Assembly: GCF_907165205.1 (NCBI RefSeq)
Contig: NC_058191.1
Coordinates: 374,501-438,500, forward strand
Length of the DNA: 64,000 nucleotides
Reading direction: 5' to 3'
Source of the DNA: Coccinella septempunctata
Lineage: Eukaryota > Arthropoda > Insecta > Coleoptera > Coccinellidae
Both the position numbers and the translations under genes were made by a program. This document shows, piece after piece, positions 45,171-58,288 of the stretch. Below the pieces are notes generated by a model. It did not search any database. It was not told where the DNA came from and saw only the letters and a list, made by a program, of their open reading frames with translations. The first letter of the stretch is position 1. Each line of letters starts with the position of its first letter.

Positions 45171-47817
45171 TTTCGGGGTTATTAAATCGCCCTCAGATCG
45201 ATCGAAGTTTTATTTTTGGGATTTCTTGAGCGATACTGGCGTTCAAAGTAGTTTACTCTGAGTAATATCTAAATTTAAAACTTTCATGGAAGGCTCCAAT
45301 TCAAGTTTAGGTAGGTACAGATTGCGCTTTCAGTGATGGAAAATTATCCACGAATATCAATGAAATTAAATGAAAATTTATCTTGTGATTGCATTTATAA
45401 TGTTGTTGATTTTTCTGTTTATGTATTATTTTCAGAATGTTGGGTTTTCTGAAATTATAAATTATGTATAAAACATGAAATATCAATTTATTGGGTTGAA
45501 AATATTGATTGACAAAGGTAAAATACTTAAAGCATCGCACATCATATTGGTATAGGTAGAATGTTGCGCTTGAAATTCTCTTCTATAAATATAACAATTA
45601 TTTCAGTCAATAATAAAGTGAGCATAATATATTGAACTTTCAAACTCCTGATAAATTTCTTGATAGTAACATCATATTCTAGGAAAATTTATGATTAAAC
45701 TCAATTTAACCATACCTTTTAATATTTTTTAGATAGATATCCATAATGATATAACTTCAATTCAACGTCTTCTGTTATTACTCAATGAGAGTTTGAACAG
45801 TTTCATTATCTTGGTTAATATGGAAAGCAGCAGGTTAAAATTTTTAATTTCCATAAAAATTCTAGACCAACTAAATTTCACAGTTCACCTTTTAAGACAT
45901 GTACACACTACCTAAACTTTTTTAGTGGAAATTTGATTCAATAATGGAGCAAAAAAGGGATTTTATGATTTTCACTAACATGAGTACTTTAACCACGACA
46001 CGTGATTTACTATCCCAGTGTAGCGTCTTCAGGTAAACTCCTTCGATATACGGTTATCTACTATACGACAACTGTCTACCCAGCTCGTAACAGAAATCGC
46101 CTCATTTTAAGGACTGGAAATCCAACCTTCCAAACCTAATTTGTTTCATATCATTCATATCAATTTTACCGCAAAATGCTCGATATTTTATGTCAAGGTT
46201 TTGATTTGAAGTTTGTTTTATATTGAAAAAAAAAAACCTAAGGGCATTTCAATGATATGTAGCATTTTTATTTATTTTTAGGTTTATATATTTTTTTAAT
46301 CAAGAATACTTAGTCTTTTTGTTATATTAATCTACAAAAAACCTATTTTTGAAGATATTTTGTGGTTGAAATATTCAATTTAAATTACTTTGATATCTTA
46401 CTAAGAGGGTATTGTCAAAACAATACAATTTTAAATTCGAATTTTTCCAAAATATGATTTCTTATTTACAATTAAATATAGTACAACAAAAAAAAACATT
46501 CTATATCCTCGATTCTATCGATATCTGTCTTGCAGAGAACAATTCTTTACCTATATGGGTAAAAAAAATCTTTTGATGTAATGAAATCCTGGAATTCACA
46601 AGAAAAAACTTATACTTAGATAAAATAACTAGATTTTCCATAGATTGTTCATCTAGAACTTCTTAATTTTTGAAATTTCGGAAGATCCAGGGAGAAAAAC
46701 AATTTTCCTCGCCTCCCTTACTGTGAATCATCTTCTCTTTTCCTGGAATAGGTAAATCTAGTCCTTCGCGTGAGTCATAGACGCCCTGCGCCGTCTAGCG
46801 CCGCGACGGGCGTCGTACACTCTCCCGTATCATATTTATTACGTCTGTCATTGCACGATCCTATATTCGCTCCAGTTCACTTCCGACTTCTAATGATGAT
46901 CTAACAAGTGAATCAAAGATGATTAAAAATAGCCACCTATGTTACTGATACCTTCATTATACATCTTATGTATATCTGCGAATTACTGCTGTTTTTCGAA
47001 GAATGAAAATGATGGTGAAGCTCACTTATTCATCTGGAGTGGTAAACGAGAGAAGTCGCATACGAATTAATGGTTCATTATATTATTTTAGAAAGGTTCA
47101 AAAGATTTCAATGAAAAATTGAAGCTTCAGTATAAAGATTTTTCTTGTGTCCACTGAATGTCGCCCTCAGAAAATGAATGATTCGTTACGTTTGTTTTCC
47201 CAATTTCAAACTCTCAAAATTGATCAATTAAAGGTATAACCTCTGGTAGAGTCAGCATCAGGTAGCAATCGATTTTGGCGCAGAAAAAATATCACGAACA
47301 AAAATGGTACACATCGATAAAAAAACCGCAGTCAAAATCAATTATAAATGTAAAAATAAATGTCGAAATGTTCTTCAGCAATTATCCCCTAGATGGGCGT
47401 CAAATTTCAAAGTGAAAGTTATTTTAGATTTTTTCTTCCGTAAATATATGGTTCACCAAGTTTTCATCGTAGTTTGCAGAGTGAGTAAAAAGTAGCGTAC
47501 AAAATTCGTATCTTCGATATTTTCCTGCTGTTTTTTGAATAAATGCTCGAATTAACAGGTCCATTTTTATTTCAAACTTGTATATATTGTCCAGCCATAG
47601 AGAGGGGATATATTAATTGGAAATAAAATAAGAGATAACAAAAAGTTAGAAAGAATATAGTACGAAAAATTAAAAAAGTTTTTATTTTTAATTTTTTTTA
47701 CTTTTTTTATTTGAAGTGAACATCGACCTATTTATTGAAGTGCTTTTTTGTGAACAACTTTTTTTGTTTTGTCAGTTGCTTAAACGAATGAAGTTGAGGT
47801 TTTGTCAACACAAGAAC
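45171..47817. other. Long gene-free AT-rich stretch
   Basis: No gene or element was recognised apart from a CG-rich island at about 46768-46825, where GACGCCC and GGGCGTC face each other across TAGCGCCGCGAC. That is unusual in this AT-rich context and could be a distal promoter or enhancer, possibly for dorsal downstream, but nothing proves it. Confidence 0.4.
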
Positions 47818-47826
47818 AGGTTACAT

Positions 47827-48800
47827 TAAGGCGTTTCAAAAAAAAATTATTCTTTCTCGGAAACACGCACAAAAGTTTCGTTTAAATGCCAAAATAGGCC
47901 TCCGAAAATATGAGCCCTCAAGATTAATGTTTAGGTTTCCGCATCGCACTTTTCGATTTCCCATAAGAATAATACAGGAAAAAAAATTTCTTCTGATTTT
48001 TATAACTAATGAACGATAAATTGCATTACAGCAATCCTTTCTATATTTTGTAGAGAATTTAACGCTCTGCAAAAAAGGTCATTTTTCGATAAATGGACTA
48101 GGTCGAAAGTTATTCAAGATCAATGTTTAATTTACCCCTAATTTAGCCGTTATCTTTATAATACTCTCAAATTTATAGGTTTACAGGTTTTGAAATAAAC
48201 TGAAAGTTTATCACTAAATTCTTAGAGTTAAAAAAATTATTCCAATTGAACAATTGATGCTAATTTTCAAAAACCTGAATTTTCTAATTTAGAGTTAACT
48301 GTCATTGATAATTCGTTTTAAGTACCCGCCTGTCTCTATATTTACTATATATAATAGAAAATAATGGTTAACAGCCTTCAGAGGTCCAATTTATATTTTG
48401 TAGAATGTTTTGGTATTATATTTTCTAAAAACAAAATATTTTGGCTAATCATTCAGAAAAACGGCTAAATTAAGGATGAATAATAAACTTTGACCTTGAA
48501 TAGCTTTCGACTGAGTTCATTTATCGAAAAATGACTAAAGACATTTTTGTAGAGCGTAAAATTCTCTACAATATATAGAAAGGATATTGCAGTGCAATTT
48601 ATCGTTCATTAGTTATTAAAAATCAGAAGAAAAAAAATTGTTTTTCCTGTATTATTCTTATAGGAAATCGAAAAGTGCGATGCGGACAACCTAATCATTA
48701 ATATTAAGGGCTCATATTTTCAGAGGCCCATTCTGGCATTCAAACGAAACGGTTGAGCGTGGTTCCGGGAAACAATAATTTTTTTTTTCGAAACGCCCTA
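47827..48800. mobile_element. Long-inverted-repeat element with 9 bp flanking duplication
   Basis: 974 bp. The left end TAAGGCGTTTC and right end complement TAGGGCGTTTC start arms of about 400 bp (shared cggaaac/gttccggg, aaaagtgcgatgcgg). The 9 bp AGGTTACAT flanks both sides (47818-47826, 48801-48809). Long inverted repeats plus a 9 bp duplication are typical of Mutator-like (MULE) elements. No transposase, so non-autonomous. Confidence 0.8.
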
Positions 48801-48809
48801 AGGTTACAT

Positions 48810-49679
48810 ACAATTGACCATGTGAAAAGCATGGATTTTCGAGATTAAGGCTGCAAACACTCAATTTACTCAACTTATTGTCATTGCGAATGAAAGTCTC
48901 ATTGATAATTGCAGGGCGGAAACTAATTATCTATATTTAACGTAAATGAAACTTACAAAACTTATACCGTCTAACCGAAATTTAATAAAGTGAATAGAAA
49001 AGTGCAAAACACATTCGCGATGTGGACAAATAGTACTTGAAATTAATGCTGTAACAATGTGTGTAATTTAAAATAACAATTGACCTTTTCAAACATTTTT
49101 CTACAAAACAAAATCAAAGTTTTTTGCTGCGTTACTTTTCACTTCCTCTGTATTTGCCCAAATAAGTCTACGTATATATACCGAATCGATTAGACAAGGC
49201 AGGGGAGTGAAAATCAACAGGTGTGTTACTACGGATGCACTCCTAGCATATATAAATAGCTCCGTGGAAGCAACATCATCCCCGTTTGGTAATTTAGCTA
49301 ATTTCGAACTCTTTAAATTCTATTTTATGCATGCAACGCATGGGGCGCCAGTTTTCTTGTCGCCGGCATATCGCATGACTACTTCCACTATTGTGGAAAG
49401 ATTTGAGTACTGATACAACATTATGTACGTAGATAAGTTTTCGGGTTACCCTGAGAGGAATTCAAGCTGCCATATGCGAATCGCGATTGAAGAAAAAAAA
49501 ATGGTTTAATTATGCTTTAATCTCGAATTTATCTGAGATATACAGGGGAAGCCAGAGAATACACGTTCCCCTTCATAACTATGTACGTAGTTCCAAAAAT
49601 AGGGTCAAAAAGTTCTCCCATAAGTTTTAGTATTTGCATAAGGCTGTATTTTTGCAACTGGGCTGAAAACCAAGAAATG
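48810..49679. other. Gene-free stretch
   Basis: No gene recognised. A short open frame at 49207-49413 has no family signal. Confidence 0.4.
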
Positions 49680-50514
49680 GTCAGGTCAGGTCAAGGATTT
49701 TAGGTGACCCCCATAGAATAAAGTACAGTGGAGCCAGATCAGGTGATCCGGGTGGCCAATCAATATGTACCCTTCCTCCAATCCAGACGTGAGAAAATTT
49801 TAATCTAAGAACTGACGTACCGGTTAAACAAAATGAGGTGGTGCAATCTTGTTGGAAACTGATATTTTGATGATCTTTTGCATTCTCCAATACTTGCACG
49901 AGGGCTGGATGAATAGCGTTCTCCAATAGATCTAAATAAATTTGTCCAGTGAGATTACCGAGTATAAAAAAGGGCCGATTGTGCGATTTCCATAAACACC
50001 CGCCCAAACATTTAATTTTTGGGGAAGCTGTGTTTGCACCTCACGAAATAATCTTGGATTTTCATCTGATCCATACCGACAGTTATGCCGGTTCACAATG
50101 CCGTTAAGGTAAAATGAAAACTCGTTCGAAAAACAGATATCGAACATGTAGTTTTTGATTATCGTTAATCTTTTCAATGAATACTTCATAGAACAGGAGT
50201 CGGCGATGGGGATCATACTCTTCAGTTCCTGAACCAATCTTATAAGGATGGAATTCATGTTCTTTGAGGATTCTCATGATTGTTGTGCGTGAAACACCAG
50301 ATACATCGGACAATTTCCTAGTACGAAATGTCGCATCCATTGCTACATGACCTAAGACATCTACGTCCTTCGCTTCGTCTCTTTCATGCTCCCACTTTTG
50401 TTTCCGACTGAACCAGTAGCGTAATGAAGCCGCTGCTGTTCGCGCAGACTTGTTATTTCTAAAAATTCCACCCTCTACTACAAATTTACAGTCGCTTTGA
50501 CACACTTTTGTCAC
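49680..50514 (-). pseudogene. Mariner-type (DUF4817-like) transposase remnant
   Basis: Minus-strand pieces in several frames: an N-terminal helix-turn-helix part (NNKSARTAAASLRYWFSRKQ, KLSDVSGVSRTTIMRILKEH), then FSNEFSFYLNGIVNRHNCRY (first catalytic motif, with the usual Asp replaced by Asn), an NVWAGVYGNRTIGPFL block, ISFQQD (second Asp), and WPPGSPDLAPLYFILWG (last motif). Family layout is complete, but frames break at about 50104-50258 and 49932-50007, and the first motif is altered, so it is inactive. Confidence 0.8.
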
Positions 50515-51004
50515 GTTCTCAAAAATTCACGATAGACTAAGGTAAATCAAAAACTTTATTGGACAAAAAATTAATACTGATATACTTCAGCGCACCGTGA
50601 AATTACAGAGAATCAAAAATCGATGTGTCCGAGCATTTTTTCTCGAAATAAAGTTCATTCCACATGTTATTTGTAATCTGTTTCGTTTCCAAAAGCCCAC
50701 CCACCTGTGTAATAGGTACCCTTCGAAAAGGTAGTAATAATCGATCTCAAAATACATAAAAACTCCATTTCATGTTAGGATTGCCAATAGAAAACTCAAC
50801 TACCTTCAAGGCCTCGTAGATGATACATATGCACTTGAAAATTTTAATTTTATGCTTCTCAGACCATTTTTCTCGAAAACCGTTAGGTTTAGAGCATTAG
50901 ATTCAGAGTTTTGTTTTTGACACTGGGCTGCAAATTCGTATCTTGTGAAAAGTTACTCAACTAACTCCACACCCTTCAAAATCCACTATCTCCAGAGCCA
51001 CATA
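50515..51004. other. Gene-free stretch
   Basis: No coding or repeat structure was recognised between the mariner-type remnant and the LINE tail. Confidence 0.4.
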
Positions 51005-51555
51005 TTTTGCTAAATTGACATATAAGAAACAAGGAATCAACATCTACAATGCAGCAAAAATATATAAGACCATTTGTAGGCCATTGATTGAATATGCACA
51101 CCCAATATACGCAAACTGCAAATCCAGAGCAATAAAAAATCTGCAAGTAGCAGAGACAACAGCCCTAAGAAAGATGACACGAATGCGACACCCAAACAAT
51201 GTTCTCCATAATCTCTACCGAATCAACTCTTATACGAAAAGACAGGAATTGAACCAATAAATGAGAGAATCAAGAGACTCAATATAAAGTTTCATTCTAA
51301 ACTGATAGAACAGCATGACATAATTATACAATACCACGACGATGGAACGAATAGGACTAAAAGAAAACATCCCACACAGACTCTTCTGAAAATGTTGAAT
51401 AACAACTAAAGAATTATTGTACGATATTGTATTGTATTTTATATAAAAAAAAATGATAAATAAAACTGTAAATTTAAAAGGCTGAAGGACTCTAGGTCGA
51501 TGGCCATTTGTTTAAAGACAATAAAGAACTGTTATATATATATATATATATATAA
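51005..51555 (+). mobile_element. LINE 3' fragment with (TA)n tail
   Basis: The frame at about 51015-51260 reads YKTICRPLIEYAHPIYANCK and TTALRKMTRMRHPNNVLHNL, the thumb/C-terminal region of a Jockey-type non-LTR reverse transcriptase. It stops soon after and is followed by a 3' UTR with AATAAA-like signals (about 51457, 51522) and a (TA)n tract at 51533-51554. It differs from the LINE at 199-1085. Confidence 0.75.
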
Positions 51556-51609
51556 AATCCACTAAAAGAAACTGTAAGCAAATGACTTCATTTTGAAAGG
51601 CAATCAACA

Positions 51610-52493
51610 TACAGGGTGTATTTGAAGGTGAGGCTTTTTTTTTTCAACAGAAGGTGATGAGCGTTTCACCAAAAATCACCCATACAAAAACTTTCAAAAT
51701 GTCAAAATTGAAAAAAAATTTGAAATTGAATACTGAAATAATAGATCCTAATATAACCCTAGACCGTTTGTTAGCTGAATTATCGCAAAGCAGTGGGAAA
51801 AAACTTATCTCCTGCTGATTCGACCATGTAGTTTCGTTTAGGATATTGGCTCGTTCGATATTTACGTGGTAATGAAAATGGAAACTTAGGATTACCGATT
51901 TGTTCTCATTATTTTTCAGTAACTTACACGATTTTATGAAATGGCTCATTTCAATACAAACACACAGAAGTGACTTAGGACATAAGTGTAAAAAATAGAA
52001 TAATACTTCAAAATCTCACCCATAAAATTCGTCGGAATTATTCACGAATTTTTTCACAATGGTCATCATGATCTTCCTGTTCGAACATTCCAACAATTAT
52101 CGTAAAAATGGGAAGCACCATAGCACTTTTACAACATAACTAACAAAAGCACTTTCAAGAAACTGCCCCGATTTTCTACATTTGTGTTTCACCCTAAATT
52201 GCACGATACAACAATTATGATTCGCTCAAGAGTGACCTGATGCATCTAATCCGATGAACTTGGTACTGAATCATCCATTGTCCAGCCATATGTTTATGTT
52301 TTGTTTCGTTTTTGCGATGCCGTAGTCGCCTTCCACAGTCCCGTACTTGAAATTCAATGAAATTTTATCGAACTTCTAGGGGTTGTAACTCAGCCATCTT
52401 GGATATTTTATGGACAATTTTTTGTTATAAACGACTTATTTTGATAAGTTCTGCCTTCTGTCAAAAAAAGCCTACCTTTGAAAACACCCTGTA
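51610..52493. mobile_element. TACAGGGTG-ended non-autonomous element
   Basis: 884 bp, left end TACAGGGTGTATTTGAAGG and right end complement TACAGGGTGTTTTCAAAGG, with about 50 bp terminal similarity (ggctttttttt..acagaagg). No coding. A diverged partial relative appears at about 30360-30910 in AGA intron 4 (shared caagatggc and ttctaccttctg). Confidence 0.75.
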
Positions 52494-52869
52494 CAGATAT
52501 AATTAAAATTCAAACAAAATATCTCTTTCACTTTCAATTTTATCAACGAAAACGTGAGAAATTTTGACATCCCTTATATAAGAAGGGGCGTATATTTGAT
52601 CCAATCTTTTCCACAAAATGATTTCGGATAATGAATCACCTCCTGCATTTTTGGCGCGTTTTTATAATCTGAGATTCCTTTATTTTGAATCCGAACAACA
52701 AAACCAATACTTATCTTGAAGAAGAATTTCGGTCGAACGCCTCGTATATACAATGTCATAAATGCGATTGATAATTTTTTTTCCTCCGCAACAATCGCAT
52801 GTTCCTAGCGAAATTCACACGTTGGTTCTCATCGTTGTTGTGTGTTATTATTAATTTGTGTTATTCACA
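52494..52869 (+). promoter_or_regulatory. Presumed 5' region of dorsal
   Basis: A TATATAAG sequence at about 52575 lies some 290 bp upstream of the dorsal start codon and could be a core promoter. The start site is unproved; a distal 5' exon further left is equally possible. Confidence 0.35.
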
Positions 52870-55800
52870 ATGACAGTATTAAGAGAATTATTTCTTTTAG
52901 TTGACGCCGCTGCGGTCTCGAACATTTACGAGAACAGCCTAGATAGCAATCAGAGCTTCACCAATCATTCGACATGTAGAAAAGAATACGTGGAAATCGT
53001 TGAACAGCCAGCACCTAAAGCTTTAAGATTCAGATATGAATGCGAAGGAAGATCAGCGGGTTCGATACCGGGGATATCCAGCACTGCGGAAAATAAAACG
53101 TATCCGACGATACAGGTGGTTGGATACCATGGGAGGGCCGTTGTCGTTGTGTCTTGCGTTACCAGAGACGAACCCTACAGGTAGGTGAATTTTTTAATTT
53201 CAATTTTCGTTTTCGAATAAATACTGTGCCTGCTTTATTAGCCGCTTTTTATAAAAATATGAATATTATTACGAAAGAATGGATATATTAGTCTAGGCTC
53301 TCAGCCGAATTGTCGGCGACATCATTATATTGAGTGTGTGCAGGAATTAGGCCTTTGGCGTCTTTTTTTTCAATTCGCTCTTAGGTCCCGTCACGATACA
53401 TTTTTAGCTTATTTTATAATGTGTTTATCTTGAAAATAACTGTTCGTTCGCAAAAAGTTTTCAGAAATCACTGAATACAAAATCTTCTAGGGAATTTTAT
53501 GAAAATTCTAATGACGAGGAGAAGTTTGTTTATTGTGTAATAGCAAAAGATTTCACAAGAGAAAAAAAAGTATTAAAATAAGTAAAGTGCATAAAAAAAG
53601 CGTAATGGTTTTCTATTACAAAATGATGTTCACTCATTATACTTTATACATTATGCGGATTCAAGGAATTCTGGAGTTCAATTATGAAGGAAACTTCAAC
53701 TTACGTTGTAGATTATAATAACTCAATATCGACAAAACCAAAATCCTGGTAAGTCCGCCAAAAAGCTTTCAAACAGATATCAGCCTGGAGAATGAAACTC
53801 TAGAACAGGTCGAGCAGTTCAAATACTTCGTAAGCTTCATAAATACTAGGGCTAACCTAGACACGGAAATACAAAACCGTATCAATTCGGCATCACGGGC
53901 ATTCTGGAAGCTAAAGGACAGAGTATTTCAAAATCACGACTTCAATCTGAAGACCAAGACAGCTGTTTACAAAGCAGTGGTCCTCCAACGCTTCTTTACG
54001 GAAGCGAAAGCTGGAAGCCCTACAGGCGACATATTAAACAGCTTGAACAAACGCACAACGTCATCTAAGACAGATAATGCACATCAGATGGTTTCACAAA
54101 GTTTCGAATGCAGAAGTCTTGCAACGCGCGAGTTGTACAACAATTGAGACTCAAGTAACGTAGTAAGGTTTTATTGCTTTCCTCAAAGCCAAAAAATAGG
54201 AGAACTGAAATAATTTGAGCTGGCATTAACTGATAATATTCAAAATTGGCCATTTTTCATTTTAAGCATATTTTTGTCAAAGGTGTTCTTTAACGTAAAT
54301 TGAATGAATAAAAATATTACGATGTTCCCGAAATGATAATTGATATTTTTTTCAGACCCCATCCTCACAATTTGGTAGGTCGAGAGGGGTGTAAGAAGGG
54401 AGTTTGTACCTTAGAAATACCACCAGATACCATGAGTGTTTCATTCTCCAATCTCGGCATTCAATGTGTCAAAAAGAAGGATATTGAATCATCTCTCAAG
54501 ACAAGAGAGGAGATTAGAGTTGATCCATTCAGAAGTGAGTAAAACATCCAGTACTTACAAGCCTATTTCCGTGATGCCTGATGATGGCACGATATCTTAC
54601 CTAAATTTTGTACACTGTAAAGGGATTAAATAATAAGAAGAGAAAATCTTCTTCATTGAAATACCTAAAGGATGATTCATACAAAAAGCTACAAATCAAT
54701 AATTATTTCAGCTGGATTCAGTCACAGGCATCATCCCACTTCAATCGACCTGAACGCAGTGAGATTATGCTTTCAAGTTTTCCTGGAGGGTGACAAGAAA
54801 GGAAAATTTACCGTTCCTCTTCCCCCAGTTGTTAGCGAACCCATATTGGACAAGAAAGCTTCAGCTGATCTGGTTATTGTGAAGTTGTCTGACTGCAACA
54901 GTCACGTGGACGGAGGAAGGAAAGATATCATTCTTCTCTGTGAAAAAGTAAGTAAACAGTCCTCTAATAATCAATGATTACCGGCATCATAAAATACTAT
55001 ATTATTCTTCCAAGCGAATTAAAGCCATAATATGCGAGTAGAATACCGTACATTATCCACTATGTGAAAAAATTACGAGTATTTCTGAAATATCTCACCT
55101 CATTTCCAATCATATCTCTATTCATTTCTATATCACAATACTCGGCAACATTTCAATATTGCTATACAGGGTGGAGTCTTTAACTCGTACAAATATTTCA
55201 ACAGTAGATTCTAGAGGTCAAAAGAAACACTTTTTTCCTATACAATTTTTTCCGATTCAGATGGAATGTTGAACAGACTTGCGTTCAGCCAAAGTATCCA
55301 ATTTTTGAAGTTTCACGGATACTTTTTTATCATCAAATTACTCGAAAACGGCGCATTATCCAAGCAAATATGAAGAATACTTTTATTTTACAAAACGTTA
55401 AAATATTCATTAGATAGCGTCCAACTTAGTTTCAAGAGTTGGATTCTTTGAATTTTCGGTATTTTTATGGTACGTAATGGTCCTAATGAGAAAACTGGAA
55501 GACGTGGGTGATATTTTGTGTTCGAAGAAGATTCATCAAAGAAATGAAAAACTATATTCCGAAATTTATTTCATTCGATAAAACCGTTTATGAGATAGAA
55601 CTAAAAATAAAAAATGTTTATGGTTTTTCAACAGCTTGTATCTTTTAAACCGAGCCGATTCGGAAAAAAAGTGTTTCTTTTGACTTCAAGAATCTATTGT
55701 TAAAATATTTGTTCGAGTCAAAAACTCACCCTGTGTAGCAATAATATATATCTATGCTGAGAGCCTGGGACTGTGATTCTGATCAAGAAGTTTGATAGAT

Positions 55801-58288
55801 CAGTGAATAATAATAATAATAAAAATAATATTAATGTTTATTGAGTAAAGAAAAACAACAATAGGCCATAACAGACAACAAAGAATTCAAAAATTTAATA
55901 AAAACTGAATGACCACCTAAAGTGCCAGGCACTTATTGTGCGTGGTGAATATATACATTTTTTAAATATTTACGTGTGGGTTGATCATTACAACCATTAC
56001 ATACCTTTATGAAAGTAAGTACCTACTCTATTGTTTGCTGGCCTCGGCTACGTCCCGATCCTTGAACTACAGACTTGATGGTACTTTGACTGATATCCAT
56101 ATCGCTATCACTATCTATTCTTGATTATTTTGAACGATTATTTTCTGAGCACGTTCTTGATTTACTACGAAATCTAGCTAATTCCGTAAGGAGTTAATTT
56201 GACAACAACAAATAGTAGTGTTTTTATTAAATTGTGGTTTCATGAGAATAAATCGCCGCTTTTGTAGCGTGCCATATCATGGTGACGAACAGCGGACGAA
56301 AAGAGTTTGCGGACAAAAAGTGTCTGCGGACGAAAAAACTTATTTTTTGTTTAGGTCGACAAAAAAAAAATTGTACTTATGTAGTGGTTTGAAACTGCAC
56401 ACGCGTATCCCTCCGAAAAAATAGGAAACATGAGTAAAGCAACCAAACCAATATTTTATATTGGCATTTTCCACGAGAATTGATCGATAATAATCATTAT
56501 GCAATTTATAATAGTTTTTTTAATGAAACTTTACCTTTTGAAATAATATAAAAAATTATCAAATTTCCTTTGTAAGGGTCTATTGGCCCAAATTTCTCTA
56601 AATACATTCAGATTGTTAGAAGTTTCTGAAATTTATGCAGTACATTAACTGAAGTAAGCTATTTCCTTGCAGTAAAGAAGAGGAGATCATGAACCGACAA
56701 ATACTGAATCATTGCTATTTTTCAGGTAGCCAAGGAAGATATTCAGATAAGATTTTTCGAAGAAAAAGACGGAAAAACCGTCTGGGAGGCATACGGAGAT
56801 TTCCAATCGAACCAAGTTCACAAACAGACTTCTATATGGTTCAGAGCGCCTAAATATCGCACGTTAGAGGTAACGGAGCCCGTCAAGGCGTTCATCCAGT
56901 TGAAACGTCCGTCAGATGGCGCCACTAGCGAACCATTACCCTTCGAATTCCTACCGTTAGACGCGGGCAGACCTTCGTACTGGACCTTAGGAAGAAATTT
57001 CATGAAGACCAGGAATTCCCATTTGTACAGCACGCTCTTGAGTAAGAACACAATAAACCTCATGAAGTGGAATCCGGAAGAGAACAAATTGACGCCGGAA
57101 ATAATTCCGAGTGATAAACTACCCGCAGAACAAGAAGTTCCTCAATTATTCGAAGAAGTGATCAAAACGGCTGAGACAAACGTTAACGAATTCGTAGTCG
57201 ATGAAGAAAAAGATACAACATTGTTATTGGATACTGTTATGGTAGAAACTAATAACAATGAGATTACCGTGAACAATAACGAGAGTGGCATCATTGGAAC
57301 GAACGTAAGCGATGAAATATCTTGGAAAATACCGCCCAACGAAGATTCCGAGGAAAAATCATTCAATCGGTTGATTGACGAAGTTGCAGAATTGGACGAA
57401 ATTTATTCCGCAACTCAAAGCAACAAGAATAACTTCGTTACTGGAGGAGATGCGCAAGTGATGGAAATCGATACGGTGAACAACAATTTCGATGATTCCA
57501 AAACTTACTCCAGTTTACAAATGGCCTTCAAGACGCCCTTGAACATCGCTTATAGACCAACGGAAGACAAACCTCAGTATATATTCTCGACGATAACAGA
57601 AGAGAAAAATACGGAAAAACAATTGACTAAAAGAGAGTCCCCGATTGAGAAACTGCCCCCACTACCACCTAAACGTCAAAAGAAGGTAGAAACTTACATA
57701 GGGGAGGAGAGTGAAGAAGAGAAAAGATTGAGAGAGGCTCTTTTACACCCTAAGCCAACCATTTTGAGATCGAGGTCGTTCAGTTCACAACCTGAAAGAC
57801 TGAGTGGGGACTTGAAATATCTTGGAAGCACTTCAACACTGCCTAATCCGAAAAAGAAGAGTTTCTTTTCGAAATTGTTTGGACGCAAGAATAAAAATAA
57901 GAGTAATCAGGATTTATCTTCTACGTACAACAGTTCAAAATCCCTTCACACACAGCAAAACGACAAAAATTCGAAAATAACGTCGATGTCCGTCGAAAAT
58001 ATTCAAGCTACTCCAAGGTGTACACCTGCCCGAGAAATGCTGAAACCCAACGAAAATCAGACGCATGATGCCAATAATCCTCCTCAGGTTGAAGATATGG
58101 ATTCTCTAGTTAAAAGAAGTATAGCTATTGACGATGAATCCCTTCATCTTTCCGGTGACGGGCTTGATTTAACGGAGGCCGAACATTACGCTTTATATAC
58201 TGTAATGGCGCCCCATGCTACAGAGAGTGAATTCGACGAGATGTCATGTTATTACGCAGCAGTCGAAGGTGGAAAAATTTTAAGTTAA
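52870..58288 (+). CDS. dl: Dorsal (Rel/NF-kB transcription factor), dorsal-B-like C-terminus
   Basis: Four coding exons, 52870-53180, 54356-54534, 54712-54947, 56726-58288, in phase, giving 762 aa. Dorsal is the Toll-pathway NF-kB factor for antimicrobial genes and, in many insects, dorsoventral patterning. Seen: the Rel DNA-binding domain with the recognition loop RFRYECEGRSAGSIPG, KTYPTIQVVGYHGRAVVVVS, HPHNLVGREGCKKGVC and LGIQCVKKKDIE, then the dimerisation (IPT) domain (LNAVRLCFQVFLEG, LPPVVSEPI, VAKEDIQIRFFEE, PSDGATSEPLPFEFLP). Directly after it the exon continues LDAGRPSYWTLGRN without the basic nuclear-localisation cluster normal there. The long tail has a basic KKKSFFSKLFGRKNKNK segment and an acidic end, like dorsal isoform B. 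Introns carry a LINE fragment and a foldback repeat. Confidence 0.93.
53722..54149 (+). mobile_element. LINE fragment, second copy (damaged)
   Basis: Matches 199-630 of the retrotransposon at the left of the window at high identity but has several single-base deletions (for example in the stretch after gcagtggtcctcc) and stops at attgaga. It lies in dorsal intron 1, sense to the gene. Confidence 0.85.
55165..55737. mobile_element. Foldback repeat, family A, most complete copy
   Basis: 573 bp with inverted ends TACAGGGTGGAGTCTTTAAC and TACACAGGGTGAGTTTTTGA (complement of the right end), arms of about 75 bp. The interior shares catcaaattactcgaaaacg and aaaactggaagacgtgggtg with the split copy in the AGA intron. 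It lies in dorsal intron 3. Confidence 0.8.

Noticed and set aside
51533..51554. (TA)n tract as a separate microsatellite feature
   Set aside because: It is the 3' tail of the LINE fragment at 51005-51555.
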